A program made the position numbers and the translations under genes. A DNA stretch of 64,000 nt from Ariolimax columbianus. Lineage: Eukaryota; Mollusca; Gastropoda; Stylommatophora; Arionidae. Each line of letters begins with the position of its first letter. Position 1 is the first letter of the stretch. The notes under the pieces are model-generated. The model had not been told where the DNA came from and did not search any database. It was given only the letters and a program-made list of their open reading frames with translations. Location: NCBI GenBank assembly GCA_036924085.1, contig JAVGWX010000003.1, positions 119,334,764 through 119,398,763 on the forward strand. Reading direction: 5' to 3'. Below are positions 41,050-53,060 of this stretch, one piece after another.

Positions 41050-41229
41050 ATTCAATTTTTTGTAGATGTCCCTTAGGAACCACATTTCTGTTGCACAATT
41101 GTGAATTACGTTTCCTATTCTTTGTCCAAGATTCGAACACGTAAAAATATATTGATTATACATAACAGTTTGCAACAAATCTCTTCGCTTCTAATTCTTA
41201 GAACGGATATGCCAGTACGTTCGTGCGTG

Positions 41230-41845
41230 TGGGTATGTATGTATGTATGTATGTATGTATGTATGTATGTATGTATGTATGTATGTATGTATGTATGTAT
41301 GTATGTATGTATGTATGTATGTATGTATGTATGTATGTTTGTATGTATGAATGTATGTATGTATGCATGTATGTATTTATGTATGTATGTAATGTAATGT
41401 AATTTAATTTAATGCAGTGTATGTATTGTATGTATGTCTGCCTGTATGTATGTATGTATGTATGTATGTATGTATGTATGTATGTATGTATGTATGTATG
41501 TATGTATGTATGTATGTATGTATGTATGCATGTATGCATGTATGCATGTACGTATGTATGTATGTATGTACGTATGTACGTACGCATGTATGTACGTACG
41601 TACGTATGTACGTGTGTATTTATGTACGTGTGTATGTCTGTACGTGTGTGTGTATGTATGTGTGTGTGCGTGCATGTATGTGTGTATGTCTCTCTGTCTG
41701 TCTCTCTGTATGTTTCTCTGTCTGTCTGTCTGTGTGTCTCTCTGTATGTCTCTCTGTATGTTTTTCTGTCTGTCTGTGTGTGTGTCTTTTTGTATGTCTC
41801 TCTGTCTGTTTATCTGTCTGTGTGTGTATATATATATGTATATCT
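41230..41845. repeat. (GTAT)n microsatellite grading into (GTCT)n/(TG)n
   Basis: About 110 bases of perfect GTAT, an interruption (41385-41430), a second GTAT block to about 41545, then GTAC/GTCT/TCTG variants to 41845. All long frames over this tract (both strands, repeating MYVC or HTYI) are translations of the repeat. Confidence 0.95.
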
Positions 41846-41849
41846 ACAC

Positions 41850-42970
41850 AGTGTTTACTCCTTGATTTCATTTCTTACAAAAAAGTGTAGGACAATCTTC
41901 ACGCAGAAAACCTGTTCTGTATCTCATTGTAGCATTTTGTTTTACATAATGTGGCTGTTAACCTCATGTACAGCCGTGTATGGTCCTTTTTTACCAAACA
42001 CATGATGGTCTGAAACCGATTATTCCTCCCCCGAAATGAGTCCTAATAAAATATTCATATGTATATATAACTCGAGTATAACTCGTATAATTATGCCTAC
42101 TAGTTTCTCATATTTTACTAAGCAGTTTCTATGAAATAAACTGCAATGATAATCAAAAAGTGAGTGGTGGACACATTTCACGAAGATATAGTGATTGATT
42201 TGATAGACGGTTACATAATAGCTATTTTAAATCGGACTTTCTAACAACTGTGTGCTTCAATTTAATCAGTTAATCTTTTTTTCTTTCAGATAAATATCTG
42301 ACCCCAAATAAGTTAGGCACCAATCGAAAAGCATTGGCCCTTTTTCATAATTCTTAAAGAACTCAAAATAACGATGTAAAACTGATTATTTTTTTTAGAT
42401 TGTTGGATTGAAATATGAATGGGCGCTCCTGTTTACTGGTAACTAAAGACTTTGAAACGTTGCTCGTTGACTAATTTGCCTACACGCACTCATTAACATT
42501 CAGCAACAAAAGAACATCCTTGGCCATATTTAGCAACTTCATTTATCATTTTCTTTCTTCCACATTATTTAACAATTATATATTTGTCCTTCATGCCTCA
42601 GGGGAAGCAGCCTAATGAGTTAACATACAAATTGATTCTTTAAGACGTCAGAATACTCAGTGTGTGAGTAAATCGTAAAACTTGTTGTGTCATGTGAGTG
42701 TCTCCAAGTTCTCTTTTAAGTTGTCACCCAGTTATCGGTTTCAAACTAATCACGAGATAACTCTGAAGATCGTAGCTTGTCACGTTTATTTGCCTAACTT
42801 ATCGTGTAAACACAATTATAGAGAGCATGCAACGTGTATTTGCAAATACATACATACATCATCGCGAGTCAAAAACGTGACAGCGTATAAAGCATATACT
42901 ATTTGCCAACGTGGGTTATGTATGTCTGGTACAGATTAGAACTTCTGATCGTCAGGTTTACATGTAATGT
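41850..42970. other. no recognisable feature
   Basis: AT-rich sequence without assignable frames. Confidence 0.5.
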
Positions 42971-42974
42971 ATGT

Positions 42975-43330
42975 GTATGCTTCTTCTTCGTCTTCTTCGT
43001 CTTCCTTACTCTACTTCTTCTTCTATTTATTTATTTTTCTTCTTCTTCGTGTTGTCGTTCTTCTTTCTCATCATCTTCGGTTTTTGTGTTGAAAATGACG
43101 TTGCGTAGTCGTTTACAGTGATGCTGTCATATCTGCCCCTTTCGACGCAACATTTCAGTTTGTTCTGGGTACCGGGACTGCCTTTCCACCCCGATCCATG
43201 TTCTCTTAGGCAAACTACACTAGTGCAATGTGTGTCCGGGACCACTACTTGGAAGCGGTTTAATATATAGTTCAGATCTCGTTCGCTAAGCCTGATGCAG
43301 GTAGCCAGCTATGAATCGCTAGCTACTGTC
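42975..43330 (-). repeat. dispersed repeat R-C, copy 3
   Basis: On the minus strand: GATTCATAGCTGGCTACCTG, CGCTTCCAAGTAGTGGTCCC, GGATCGGGGTGGAAAGGCAG, and a (GAA)-rich end (TTC-rich at 42980-43065 on the plus strand). Clearly homologous to 13690-13995. Confidence 0.65.
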
Positions 43331-43339
43331 GGCCCGTTC

Positions 43340-44355
43340 ACTCTACCGTTTTTTTTGCCCAGTGTGTATGTGTAAGAGATTTATATTTATTTTGATATGT
43401 ATATGTAACATATTTAAAGTCGATGTTATACAGTGAAACGTAATGTCTGTTGTAGAGAGCTATTTACACTTGATGAGAATTACGTGTTATGTGTAATGTA
43501 CAATGGCCAATATGTCGTATGAATGTTTAACTGTTGAAAAATTGTCATCACCTCGTTTTTTTCTAATCCACAGAAAAACACACTAAATTCTCAGTTGTTC
43601 CTTTGACATATAATGTTTCCAGAGTTTTAGTTCAAAACCGAAAATCTACGTCACGTACAACAGCAGGCCCTAAACTTGTGTGAATGACAGTCGTAGGTTA
43701 GATACACGATGTCCTTTAACCATATATATTTGATGTAACGTGACTCTCGTGAGGATCATTTCAAATATATTGAACAAATCTTCACCTAACGTCTACACGT
43801 GCACCTGGAAATACAACAAGTATTTGCTCATCGTAAGTGATGCTGGTGACAGGGTCAGGATAGAGACATTTTTGTTCAGAATAGTTTTACAGTCTTAAAC
43901 TGTGACCTGAGCTGTAATTCGATTTAAGTAAGGTATATTTCCACCATCATTAACTGCACTCTCTCGTTTTGAACTCCTTGATCCAGTGGTAAGACGTAAT
44001 AGTCGTGAAGTCTGGAAGTAACAGAAATGCATATTTCTTTTTTCGCTGGTTTGTTTCCGGACTTTCAATATTTTTCGAATTTCGAATTTTTCCCAGTCAA
44101 CAGCTGACATGCAGTCGATCCTCAACTGATACATGTTTATTTTACCTGGATAAGCTGTATACGGAACCTGGAGTTTCTTTTCGATTATTTCTGATACGAA
44201 TATACACTAGGTCTTACCTTCCGTTGTAACACAGGTGGTACTTACATATTGCGGGAATCTAACACTCATCATATTGTGCTCTCGATTGTTCGTTGCTCTA
44301 GAGGCGTATGACTTTTCTCTCAGCAGCACTCCGGTCATTTTTGGGGTTTATTTGG
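43340..44355. other. no recognisable feature
   Basis: No gene or known repeat recognised. Confidence 0.5.
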
Positions 44356-44362
44356 TTGTTTT

Positions 44363-44555
44363 TTTTTTTGCGTTCGTATTATTTCTCGATTCCACAAGGC
44401 GGTGTGCTTTGCACTGCGGTTTTTATTTTGCGTCTGTCGGCCCTGTGCATCCGAATTCCGCATGCATTTTATGTAAGGTTTTGCTTCCTCCTGCATTTTC
44501 TAAGGGTTTGCTTCCCCTAGGTAACGGCCCGTGCTGTGATGGGGATCGAACACAG
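44363..44555 (-). repeat. tRNA-derived SINE S1, 5'-truncated copy
   Basis: Contains the S1 body (GGTAACGGCCCGTGCTGTGA read on the plus strand, GCAGGAGGAAGC-type body and T-rich 3' end at 44362), but is cut in the B box, so it lacks the tRNA head. Confidence 0.8.
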
Positions 44556-44734
44556 ATCGGCAAGTGAGATGGCGATAGACAGTGTGATCACCTTATGGGT
44601 GAGTGTATTGAGAATCATTCCACTGCATTAAAGCGAGCAGGACTCAGTCCACCTTTGTAAGCACGGTCCGATATAACAGAAGGACCACTGCTATCGGCCA
44701 CCGAGAATAATTAAATTCGTCATGACTAAAAAAA

Positions 44735-45190
44735 ACACAGTACCAGTAACTCAGACAACAGTAAACAATCATATGTCCTGGCTCAATAACTCAGTACGAG
44801 TAACCGAGATAACAGGAAACAGTCATATGTCTTGAGTACCTGTAACGTAAGCAGCAGTAAGCAATCACATGTCCTGATTCAATAACTCAGTACCAGTAAC
44901 TTAAACAACAGTAAATAATCGTATATCCTAATTAAATAACTGAGTACGACTAACTTAGAAAACAATAAGCAATAATATGTCCTGACTCAATAACTCAGTA
45001 CGAGTATCGTAGACAACAGTAAACAATCATTTGTCCAGAATCAATAATTAATTACGAGTAATTTAGACAACAGTAAACAATCATTTGTCCAGACTCAATA
45101 ACTCAGTACGAGAAATTTAGACAACAGTAAACAATCATTTGTCCAGACTCAATAACTAATTACGAGTAACTTATACAATGGTAATCAATG
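44735..45190 (+). repeat. 54-bp minisatellite, about 8 copies
   Basis: Unit: CAATAACTCAGTACGAGTAA, CTTAGACAACAGTAAACAAT, CATATGTCCTGACT. Copies are moderately diverged; later ones carry CATTTGTCCAGA. Confidence 0.9.
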
Positions 45191-45199
45191 ATATTCATT

Positions 45200-45885
45200 T
45201 GGGCCAATTCAGTGTAGGTCTTTATTTTAAACAATGCTGCGGAAATTGATATTGTGAAATACATCTTATCGTGAATCCATTATTGGGTCATTGACCGTGG
45301 GAAGATTCGCAGCTATTTCTAGGTTATAGGATTGGTTGTCCAGACACATCAAACCATTCTGGTCAGCAACTTTACTTGTACATTATCGATCATGTATATT
45401 AAGGGTGTCCTCCATCCGGGTGTGCTAGTGATTCGATATAACAACGTGTTAGAAAAGTTTACCTATTTATGTTTCCCTGACTTAATATCAAATTTCCAGT
45501 CTGTAAGTATTTGTTGCCGCTTCTACAAGACAGTGTTTACTACATAACTTACAATTCCCCTAGTCGGTTTCTAAAGTGATGTGTGTGGGATAGACAGAAT
45601 AGGACAACTGTTCCATTACGAACATGTTATAACAGGCAATTAGAGTATTGTGTAACACTTCTAAAGTTATATACTTTTTCCAAAACTAGACATTTCAAGC
45701 TAGTCCATTCACATTATCCAAATACCCGATGATTGTAGATTTGCTTTCTGTGAGCTTTTTAAAAACTCTTGAACCGAAACGAAAAATATGATACTAGACA
45801 TGTGAATGCGCGTCTGTATATTTATACATCTCAAAATTAAAAGTCTGTCTCAGACTTTTCTCTCGTACGATTGTGTGAACAGTTA
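45200..45885. other. no recognisable feature
   Basis: AT-rich spacer. Confidence 0.5.
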
Positions 45886-45887
45886 CT

Positions 45888-47003
45888 GTTTTTTTCAGAG
45901 TGGGGTCAATGATTTCATCTGTTTTTATAGTGTATTGAACGATTGCATCTGTTCTAATAGAGAATACATGATTTTGTCTGTTGTATAATGGGGTGAATGA
46001 TTGTATCTATTCTTATAGTGGGTTAATAATTGTATCTGTTCTTATAGTGGGTGAATGATTGCATCTGTTCTTATAGTGGATGGATGATTGTATCTGTTCT
46101 TATAGTGGGTGAATGATTGTATCTGTTCTTATAGTGGATGGATGCTATGGGTTACATTACTTTACTTTACTTACAGTGGGTGAATGACTGTATATGTTCT
46201 AATAGTGGGTGAATGATTGTATCTATTTTTATAGAAGGGTAAATGATTGTATCTGTTCTTATAGTGGGTGAATAATTGTATCTGTTCTTATAGGGGGTAA
46301 ATGATTGTGTCTGTTCTTATAGTGGATGAATGACATTATCTGTTTTTCCCAGTTCTTACCGGTTCAGTCAGGGAAGTAAAAGCGGCGAGGGAGAGGAGAT
46401 GGCTATCGCCCTCATATATAGCCGAGCCTTTGAAATGTGAGATCGCTAACACCTCACACCTCTACAGCAGTTATGCTATGGGTTACTTTATTTTACTTAC
46501 AGTGGGTGAATGACTATATATTCTTATAGTGGGTGAATTATTGTATCTATTCTTATAGTGGGGTGAATGATTGTATCTATTTTTATAGTGGACGAATGAT
46601 GGTATCTGTTCTTATAGTGTGTGAATGATTTCATATATTCGAATAGTGGGGTGAATGATTGTATTTGTTCTAATAGAAGTGAATAATTTCATGTATTCGA
46701 ATAGTGGGATGAACGATTGTATCTGTTCTTATAGGGGTGAATGATTTCATGTATTCGAATAGTGGGATGAATGATTGTATCTGTTCGTATAGGGTTGAAT
46801 GATTGTATCTGTTCTTATAGGGGGTGAATGATTGTATCTGTTATTATAGGGGGTAAATGATTGTATCTGTTCTTATAAGGGTGAATGATTGTATCTGTTC
46901 TTATAGGGGGTGAATGATTGTATCTGTTCTTATAGGGGGTGAAAAATTGTATCTGTTCTTATAGGGGGTGACTGATTGTATCTGTTCTTAAAGGGGGTGA
47001 ATG
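45888..47003 (+). repeat. 29-bp minisatellite, degenerate
   Basis: Unit ATAGTGGGTGAATGATTGTA plus TCTGTTCTT, about 30 copies with length variation. Two SINE S2 pieces interrupt it (about 46140-46176 and 46348-46498). Confidence 0.9.
46348..46498 (+). repeat. SINE S2, 5'-truncated copy inside the minisatellite
   Basis: GGTTCAGTCAGGGAAGTAAA, AGCGGCGAGGGAGAGGAGAT and GAGATCGCTAACACCTCAC match S2 at 60992-61222, with a (TTTAC)-type end. A second piece with only the S2 3' end (ATGCTATGGGTTACATTAC) is at 46141-46176. Confidence 0.8.
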
Positions 47004-47870
47004 ATTGTATCTGTTCTATAGTGAAGTGATTGATTCCATCTGTTCTTACAGGGCAGTGATTGATTCCATCTGTTCTTACCGGGCAGTGATTGATGTCATA
47101 TCTTCCTACAGGGCAGTGATTGATTTCATCTGTTCTTACAGGGGAGTGATTGATGTCATATGTTCTAACAGGGCAGTGATTGATTCCATCTGTTCTTATA
47201 GGGAAGTGATTGATGTCATATGTTCCTACAGGGCAGTGATTGATGTCATATGTTCCTACAGGGCAGTGATTGATTCCATCTGTTCTTACAGGGGAGTGAT
47301 TGAATCCATTTGTTCCTACAGGGCAGTGATTGATTATATCTGTTCCTACAGGGCAGTGATTGATTCCATCTGTTCATACAGGGCAGGGATTGATTCCATC
47401 TGTTCTTACAGGGCAGTGATTGATTCCATCTGTTCCTACAGGGCAGTGATTGATTCCATCTGTTCTTACAGGGCAGTGATTGATTTCATCTGTTCTTACA
47501 GGGCAGTGATTGATTCCATCTGTTCTTACAGGGCAATGATTGATTACATCTGTTCTTACAGGGGAGTGATTGATTCCATCTGTTCTTACAGGGGAGTGAT
47601 TGATTCCATCTGCTCCTACAGGGCAGTGATTGATTCCATCAGTTCTTACAGGGCAGTGATTGATTCCATCTGTTCTGACAGGGCAGTGATTGATGTCATA
47701 TGTTCCTACAGGGCAGTGATTGATCCCATCTGTTCTTACAAGGGAGTGATTGATTCCATCTGTTCTTACAGGGCAGTGATGATGTCATATGTTCCTACAG
47801 GGCAGTGACTGATTCCATCTGTTCTTACATGGCAGTGATTGATTCCATCTGTTCGGAGAGTGGAGTGGTT
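47004..47870 (+). repeat. 30-bp minisatellite, about 28 copies, open in one frame
   Basis: Unit TGTTCTTACAGGGCAGTGAT plus TGATTCCATC, exactly 30 bases, so one frame stays open for 267 codons (47005-47808) as ten-residue repeats of the type ICSYRAVIDS. The frame opens at TTG, has no ATG start or promoter, and ends where one unit loses bases (about 47780). It is a homogenised derivative of the 29-bp array beside it. I treat it as a satellite, not a gene. Confidence 0.9.
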
Positions 47871-48029
47871 GATCTCATGGTAATTAAAGCTCTTCATAGT
47901 TTATAGCATCACGCAGCCTGAAGGTGTCGCACATTGAATGCGCTAACCAGCCACACATGGCTAGCTGCTGACATCAGGCTGAGCGTGCCAGAGCTGATGA
48001 AGATCCTATTCCGTCTTTAGGTGGTGGCC

Positions 48030-48285
48030 CTTGAAACAAACTGCATTGAGGTTTGGAATAGAATTGGCAGTAGAAAGGGACACTGAAGAAACAATGCCTT
48101 CTGATACCGGTTGTCTAGGATTGCAAGGCATTGCGACCTACGTCACAACGTCACGAAGGAGATGAAAGAAAGAATAAGTGACTATTGACTGCCGCAGCTC
48201 TTTGCTCCGGAGGATTCTATTAGGAAACGTTAAAATATTAACTTAGACAGGTTGTCTCAGACAACACATGTTCTTGACATCAGGC
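48030..48285. other. unassigned sequence
   Basis: No feature assigned. Confidence 0.45.
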
Positions 48286-48288
48286 TTA

Positions 48289-48428
48289 AACTTCCTCTAG
48301 TGTTACAAGTGCTGAAACTTACCTTAGTGGTACCTGTGCTGAAAGCTACCTTAGTGGTACCTGTGCTGAAACTTACCTTAGTGGTACCTGTGCTGAAACT
48401 TACCTTAGTGGTACAAGTGCCGATTGAA
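48289..48428 (+). repeat. 27-bp minisatellite, about 5 copies
   Basis: Unit CTTACCTTAGTGGTACCTGT plus GCTGAAA. It stops directly before the 5' edge of an RTE remnant. Confidence 0.92.
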
Positions 48429-48438
48429 ACCCCAAGCA

Positions 48439-49432
48439 GGAAACATCATTGCTGAGGAGCAATCAGGGTTCAGACAGGGAAGAAGCACTATAGAACAGAT
48501 ATTTAATTTAAGGCTGCTAAGCGAGAAATATGTAGAATAGCAGCAAAAACTGTATCATGTGTTTGTTGATTTTAAGACGGTGTTTGATAGGATATGGCAT
48601 AAAGCGCTATGGGCAACCATGAGGATATATAAAATCAACGGAAATATTATAAAGGTCCTTGAACACCTGTATGACAAGGCGTCCTGCGCAGTTCTTGTGA
48701 ATGGGAGGCAAGGGGACTGGTTTCGCACATCAGTTGGTGTGAGACAGGGTTGTACACTCTCTCCAACTACTTTCAATATATTCCTTGAAGGAATTATGAG
48801 TGAGGCACTTGGAGGTCACGTTGATGCTGTCAAGATAAGGGGCCGAACGATTACCAACCTTCGTTTTGCAGATGACATCGACTGGTTGGAGGGTTCAGAA
48901 GCAAAACTCCAGGAATGGGTCAGAAGGCTCGATGAAACAGCTCTTGACTATGGTATGGAGATAAACGCTGGAAAGACAAAATAAAGGACCAAAAACGACA
49001 AAGGCTTCAAAAGCAGGATAAAAGCTAATGGTCAGGAACTCGAAGTGGTCGACCGTTTAAAATAGCTGGGGTCGATTGTCAGTGATGAAGAAACAAAATG
49101 TGAGGTGTTGGCCAGAATAGCACAGACAATAGCGGCGCTTGCACGGCTTAACTAAATCTGGCAAGATAAACGGGAAATCAGATTCATGCGTACACTGGTC
49201 CTGTAAATATTCCTCTATGCTTGTGAGACATGGACAGTTACAGCTGACCTTCAGCGAAGGATACAGGCCTTGGAGATGAGATGTTTCCGAAGACTTTTAA
49301 ACGGCACGTACAAAGTTCGAGTTACAAATAAGGAAATACGAGAAAGAATTACAACAGCAAAAGGGCCGTTTGAAGACCTCTTCGCAACATTCAAAAGAAG
49401 GAAACTTGCTTGGTACGGTCACATAGCGAGAT
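48439..49432 (+). pseudogene. RTE-type LINE RT remnant 5
   Basis: One frame carries nearly the whole RT from the fingers onward, with several stops: IIAEEQSGFRQGRSTIEQIF, VFVDFKTVFDRIWHKALW (motif A region, with Lys-Thr where Lys-Ala is usual), GVRQGCTLSPTTFNIFLEG (motif B), LRFADDIDWL (motif C), GMEINAGKTK, then FLYACETWTVTADLQRR, ALEMRCFRRLLN and FKRRKLAWYGHIAR. The open part is 48559-48984 (141 codons). Same subfamily as the copies at 20.8 and 23.9 kb but older. The 3' end is lost: the sequence passes directly into a minisatellite at about 49432. Confidence 0.85.
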
Positions 49433-49640
49433 AAGTAGTTAACAAACTGAAATGTAAGGGGTTAATAAACCCAAATATATAAGGGGTGGATAAAGTTAAA
49501 TATAAGTAGTTAACAAACTGAAATGTAAGGGGTTAACAAACTCAAATGCAAGTTGTTAAACTTAAATACAGATTGCTTTCATACTAAAATATAGGTGCCA
49601 ACAAACTAAGATGTAAAGAACTAACGGTACCAAATATAAA
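49432..49640 (+). repeat. ~23-bp degenerate minisatellite
   Basis: Units around TTAACAAACTGAAATGTAAG with GGG, about 8 decayed copies. Confidence 0.75.
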
Positions 49641-49649
49641 GGGAGGCAA

Positions 49650-50870
49650 ACACACTTTATTAATCGTGGGTTAGAATAAAGATGACGGTTTATGTATTAA
49701 GTGGATTGTGAAATGAGATAAATGTGATGACAATGCCGCTGTGAAGTGTGAGAGAAAAATAAGCAGAGAGCGAGAAAGAAGAAACTGCAGAAGATGGTGA
49801 AAATAGAGAAAGAATGAGCCAACAAACGAGGATGAGTTGTACAAAAGAAAGGCAACAAGAAATAGACTGAACAGACACGTTCAAGATACAGGGACATTCA
49901 ATAAGATTGTGTACACAAGAGACGGGGTGGAGTCAGAGAGGTTTGTGTTGGTGGAATGAATTGCTCGGAGAGTGCTAACATCAATATCGTGTTTACTTTA
50001 TCTTCTGTCGTTCGAGCGTTTCCGGGGACAGATAAGGCAACAGAGAATATACCACAGTAACTTGACAACCTTGTCAGAAACGACTTTTAAGGGCTGGGCA
50101 TGGGGACTAGCCACCTTATTCTGTAAAAATGTTAAGACACAAAAAACCTTCACCAGCTGTACACATCAATGTTGTATGACCGCCTACTGGATGATGATAC
50201 TGCAATATATGAATTGACGATCTAAAGACTCACAATTTAACATCAAACGTGAGTCGAGAGAAAGGTGAGCCTGAGAGAAACGAGAAGCAGATTATTGAGC
50301 CAATGGACTCATGATACCGTCAGTTTCCATTTCTTTCACTGTCTGCTGAGAGACGTAGCACCTATGAGTTTACCCTAGTTTATGTCGATTATGTAACATA
50401 ATATAACAAGTATGAATTTTGGGTGTTTATATACTTCCGTAATAGTGTTGTTCGTGATTTATTTAAAAAATTGTCAGCCTTGGAATACTGATAGTGTTTT
50501 CTTACTTGCCGTGTTGGTATTTTCACTTATGTTGCTAATAAACACTGTTAAGTAAACGGTGTTTTTACATATGGATATAAAATCCGATTCAAGATGGCGC
50601 TTCATATTTCAATTCAGGAAAAGTTGTCTATTTTCACACAGGATGATTCCCCACGGTGAATAGTGCGATATATCCGTGTGGGACGCATGATTTTTTTACC
50701 GTGTGGGACGCAGTTCAAAAGCGTTATACGTATTTACATAGCTGAGAATGGCAGCATTGCGTCTAAATAATCGTACGTCACCATGGAGTAACATGACTTA
50801 AACGATACTCAAATACGGGATATGTATCTTACTTGATCGACCAGGGATATATGTATATATTCGTGGGAGT
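49650..50870. other. no recognisable feature
   Basis: AT-rich sequence with short unassignable frames. Confidence 0.5.
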
Positions 50871-50872
50871 AT

Positions 50873-50874
<2 letters not shown>

Positions 50875-50962
<88 letters not shown>
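50875..50962. repeat. compound (GT)n(GA)n microsatellite
   Basis: About 19 GT units followed directly by about 25 GA units. Confidence 0.95.
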
Positions 50963-50964
<2 letters not shown>

Positions 50965-51865
50965 CAAAGAACCGTTATATTCCGGTGGGGCTGAGGACAG
51001 CAACACAACTACGAAAGTAGCCATATAATATATATGGCTGTGCAAAACCGCTTCTGTACGGTGTGTGGCAATTCTTATTTCCAGGAAATGACGTCTAAGA
51101 GAATGAGGGTGGCAGATGAATCGTAAAGATCAACGACTCACCAAGATATCAGCAACGTGTGCAGCACACTAGGGAAGTATTTTGACACAAACACATGTAA
51201 CGACTTGCCAAGTGGAAGAGATTGGAACTTCACCTCGAGCCCACCCTACCGTATCAAATGGAAGGACACACTTATAAATACAGCTGAGCAGATGCTTTTT
51301 GTATCTCTAGTCGCAAATCTGATGTACATGTTAACTACTGTAGTGAGTCTGTCGGTCTACAATGACGTGTGCATCCACAATTCGTAGGAAAATCTAAGGT
51401 TTCAGAAAAAGATCACTTAATTAATCGAAGGAGACGGCTTAACATTTCAACTAGGAATGTTCCGATGTCTAACTAGAAAGAAAAGATTGATAATTTAATT
51501 TCAGAGCCTAGGCTGTCCAACTTGAAATGTTCGTTGTGGTGAAGGCATGACTTATCTGCGCTGGATATATGAGGGAAGTCCAACATACATTTATCCATTC
51601 AGGGACAGAGGTACGTAGAGGAGGTACAGTCATGATATGTAAAAATAGTTAAGACAAATATGTGTGCTTATTGAAACACAACATCTGAATGGTGCAGTTG
51701 AAATTGAGGACTAAACCATTTCAATAAAAAATAACAATAGAAGATTTTAAAGAGAGCATACCTTTAGATCAATACATCTTCTCATATTCTGATAGCAATG
51801 ATAGACATGAACCAAAAATAGATACAATCAAATATACGGATGTTTTGGGTTTTTTTTTTGGGGCA
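50965..51865. other. no recognisable feature
   Basis: No assignable gene; the 76-codon frame at 51157-51387 has no known motif. Confidence 0.45.
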
Positions 51866-51869
51866 ATTT

Positions 51870-53000
51870 GCAAAGAAAAAGAAACGACAGAGGAGATAGG
51901 CTGATAAATGTTTGGGAAAAAAAAAAAGAAATCAGTGAAATGATAAACACTTTTCCAACTAACTCAAATGAGAGTATATACATGAAGAACATCAGAAAGA
52001 TGTAGTAAGAGATCATAATTACTTTATTATAATAAAAGACACATTAAAAAATAGTGTCACTATGGCAAAAATGTATTCTATGGCAGACTCAAATCCTATC
52101 AAACTGATAAATATGAACAGAAGATATGCAAAGGAAGACCAACTCGATAAATTGGCATTATAGCAGCGAGATATTACAGATAAACATATTACGGAAGTGA
52201 AAATTAAATATGATAGTCTACAACCAGAAAGTATTAAACAATAAAAACAAGAAGGCCAAGGAGAAAATGTAAACACTAAGTAGGACTAAGAGTCTGAAAA
52301 CAAGCACACGTGTAGACAATAAATCTCTACCGATAAAAGAGTTTACGAGAATTCAAGTATATTTAACAGACTTTTAAGTAAAATTAAAGCGAGGTAAACA
52401 ACACTTCGTTATATGTCACTGAACAATTCAAAACTTCATTTGTGGCAAAGTAAAAAAAAAAACAGTGTATAGAATCAAAAGGCAATGTAATAGAAGACGT
52501 TGAAAAGAAACAAAGCGATAGGTATACACGCAGAAATAAAACATATGTTAATCCCGACACGGTTGGCACCAGGACGAGGATGCATACAGGCCAAGAACGG
52601 AGACATCTTTTTTGATAAAAAAGATATATCAAAGAGATAGACAGAATATGTACGTGAACTGTTAGACGAAAACAGAGGGGCAAAACAATAACAATTTAAT
52701 AATGACCTCCCCCATCATCATCAGATAAGATGTAGTGAAATCAGTAACATATATGAGCAAAGGGAAAACAACAGGCATGGACACAACAAGCAAATTATCA
52801 AAGCTATATGAATTCATTGCAGATAAAATAACGTATCTGTGCACTGACATATACTTACAATATCTTTACCGAGAGACCTGGTTACAACTATCTTTATAAC
52901 ACTACCAAAGAATCTTACAATATCTATACCGAGAGACCTGGTTACAACTATCTTTATAACACTACAAAAGAAGCCTCATGCAACCAAACATTTCAATATT
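51870..53000 (+). pseudogene. RTE-type LINE remnant 6: endonuclease end to RT start
   Basis: Decayed order typical of RTE: RNDRGDRLINVWEK near 51890 and YFIIIKDTLKNSVTMAKMYS near 52030 (the DYILI..W..SV part of the apurinic-type endonuclease C-terminus). Then the linker, QAKNGDIFFDKKDISKR near 52600, YVRELLDENR, and GKTTGMDTTSKLSKLYEF near 52760 (the GKxxGxDGIxxELLK motif at the RT start). Finally IFITLPK near 52890, inside a 60-bp tandem duplication. Many stops. This is the only place in the window where endonuclease-derived sequence is recognisable. Confidence 0.65.
52854..52973 (+). repeat. 60-bp tandem duplication
   Basis: The block starting CTTACAATATCTTTACCGAG at 52854-52913 is repeated at 52914-52973 with two substitutions. 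Exactly 20 codons, inside the RTE remnant. Confidence 0.92.
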
Positions 53001-53060
53001 AAAACAAGCAACCGTATGAGCCACACAATTAAGATAATACTCAACTTAAAATATTCTCTC

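Noticed and set aside
41198..42005. Several long frames over the (GTAT)n tract on both strands
   Set aside because: They translate a microsatellite (repeating Met-Tyr-Val-Cys or its reverse) in several frames at once; no gene signal.
43895..44134. Small minus-strand gene
   Set aside because: 79 codons, no start context or recognisable domain.
47005..47808. 267-codon repeat protein
   Set aside because: Opens at TTG, has no ATG or promoter, and is exactly the 30-bp minisatellite in one frame.
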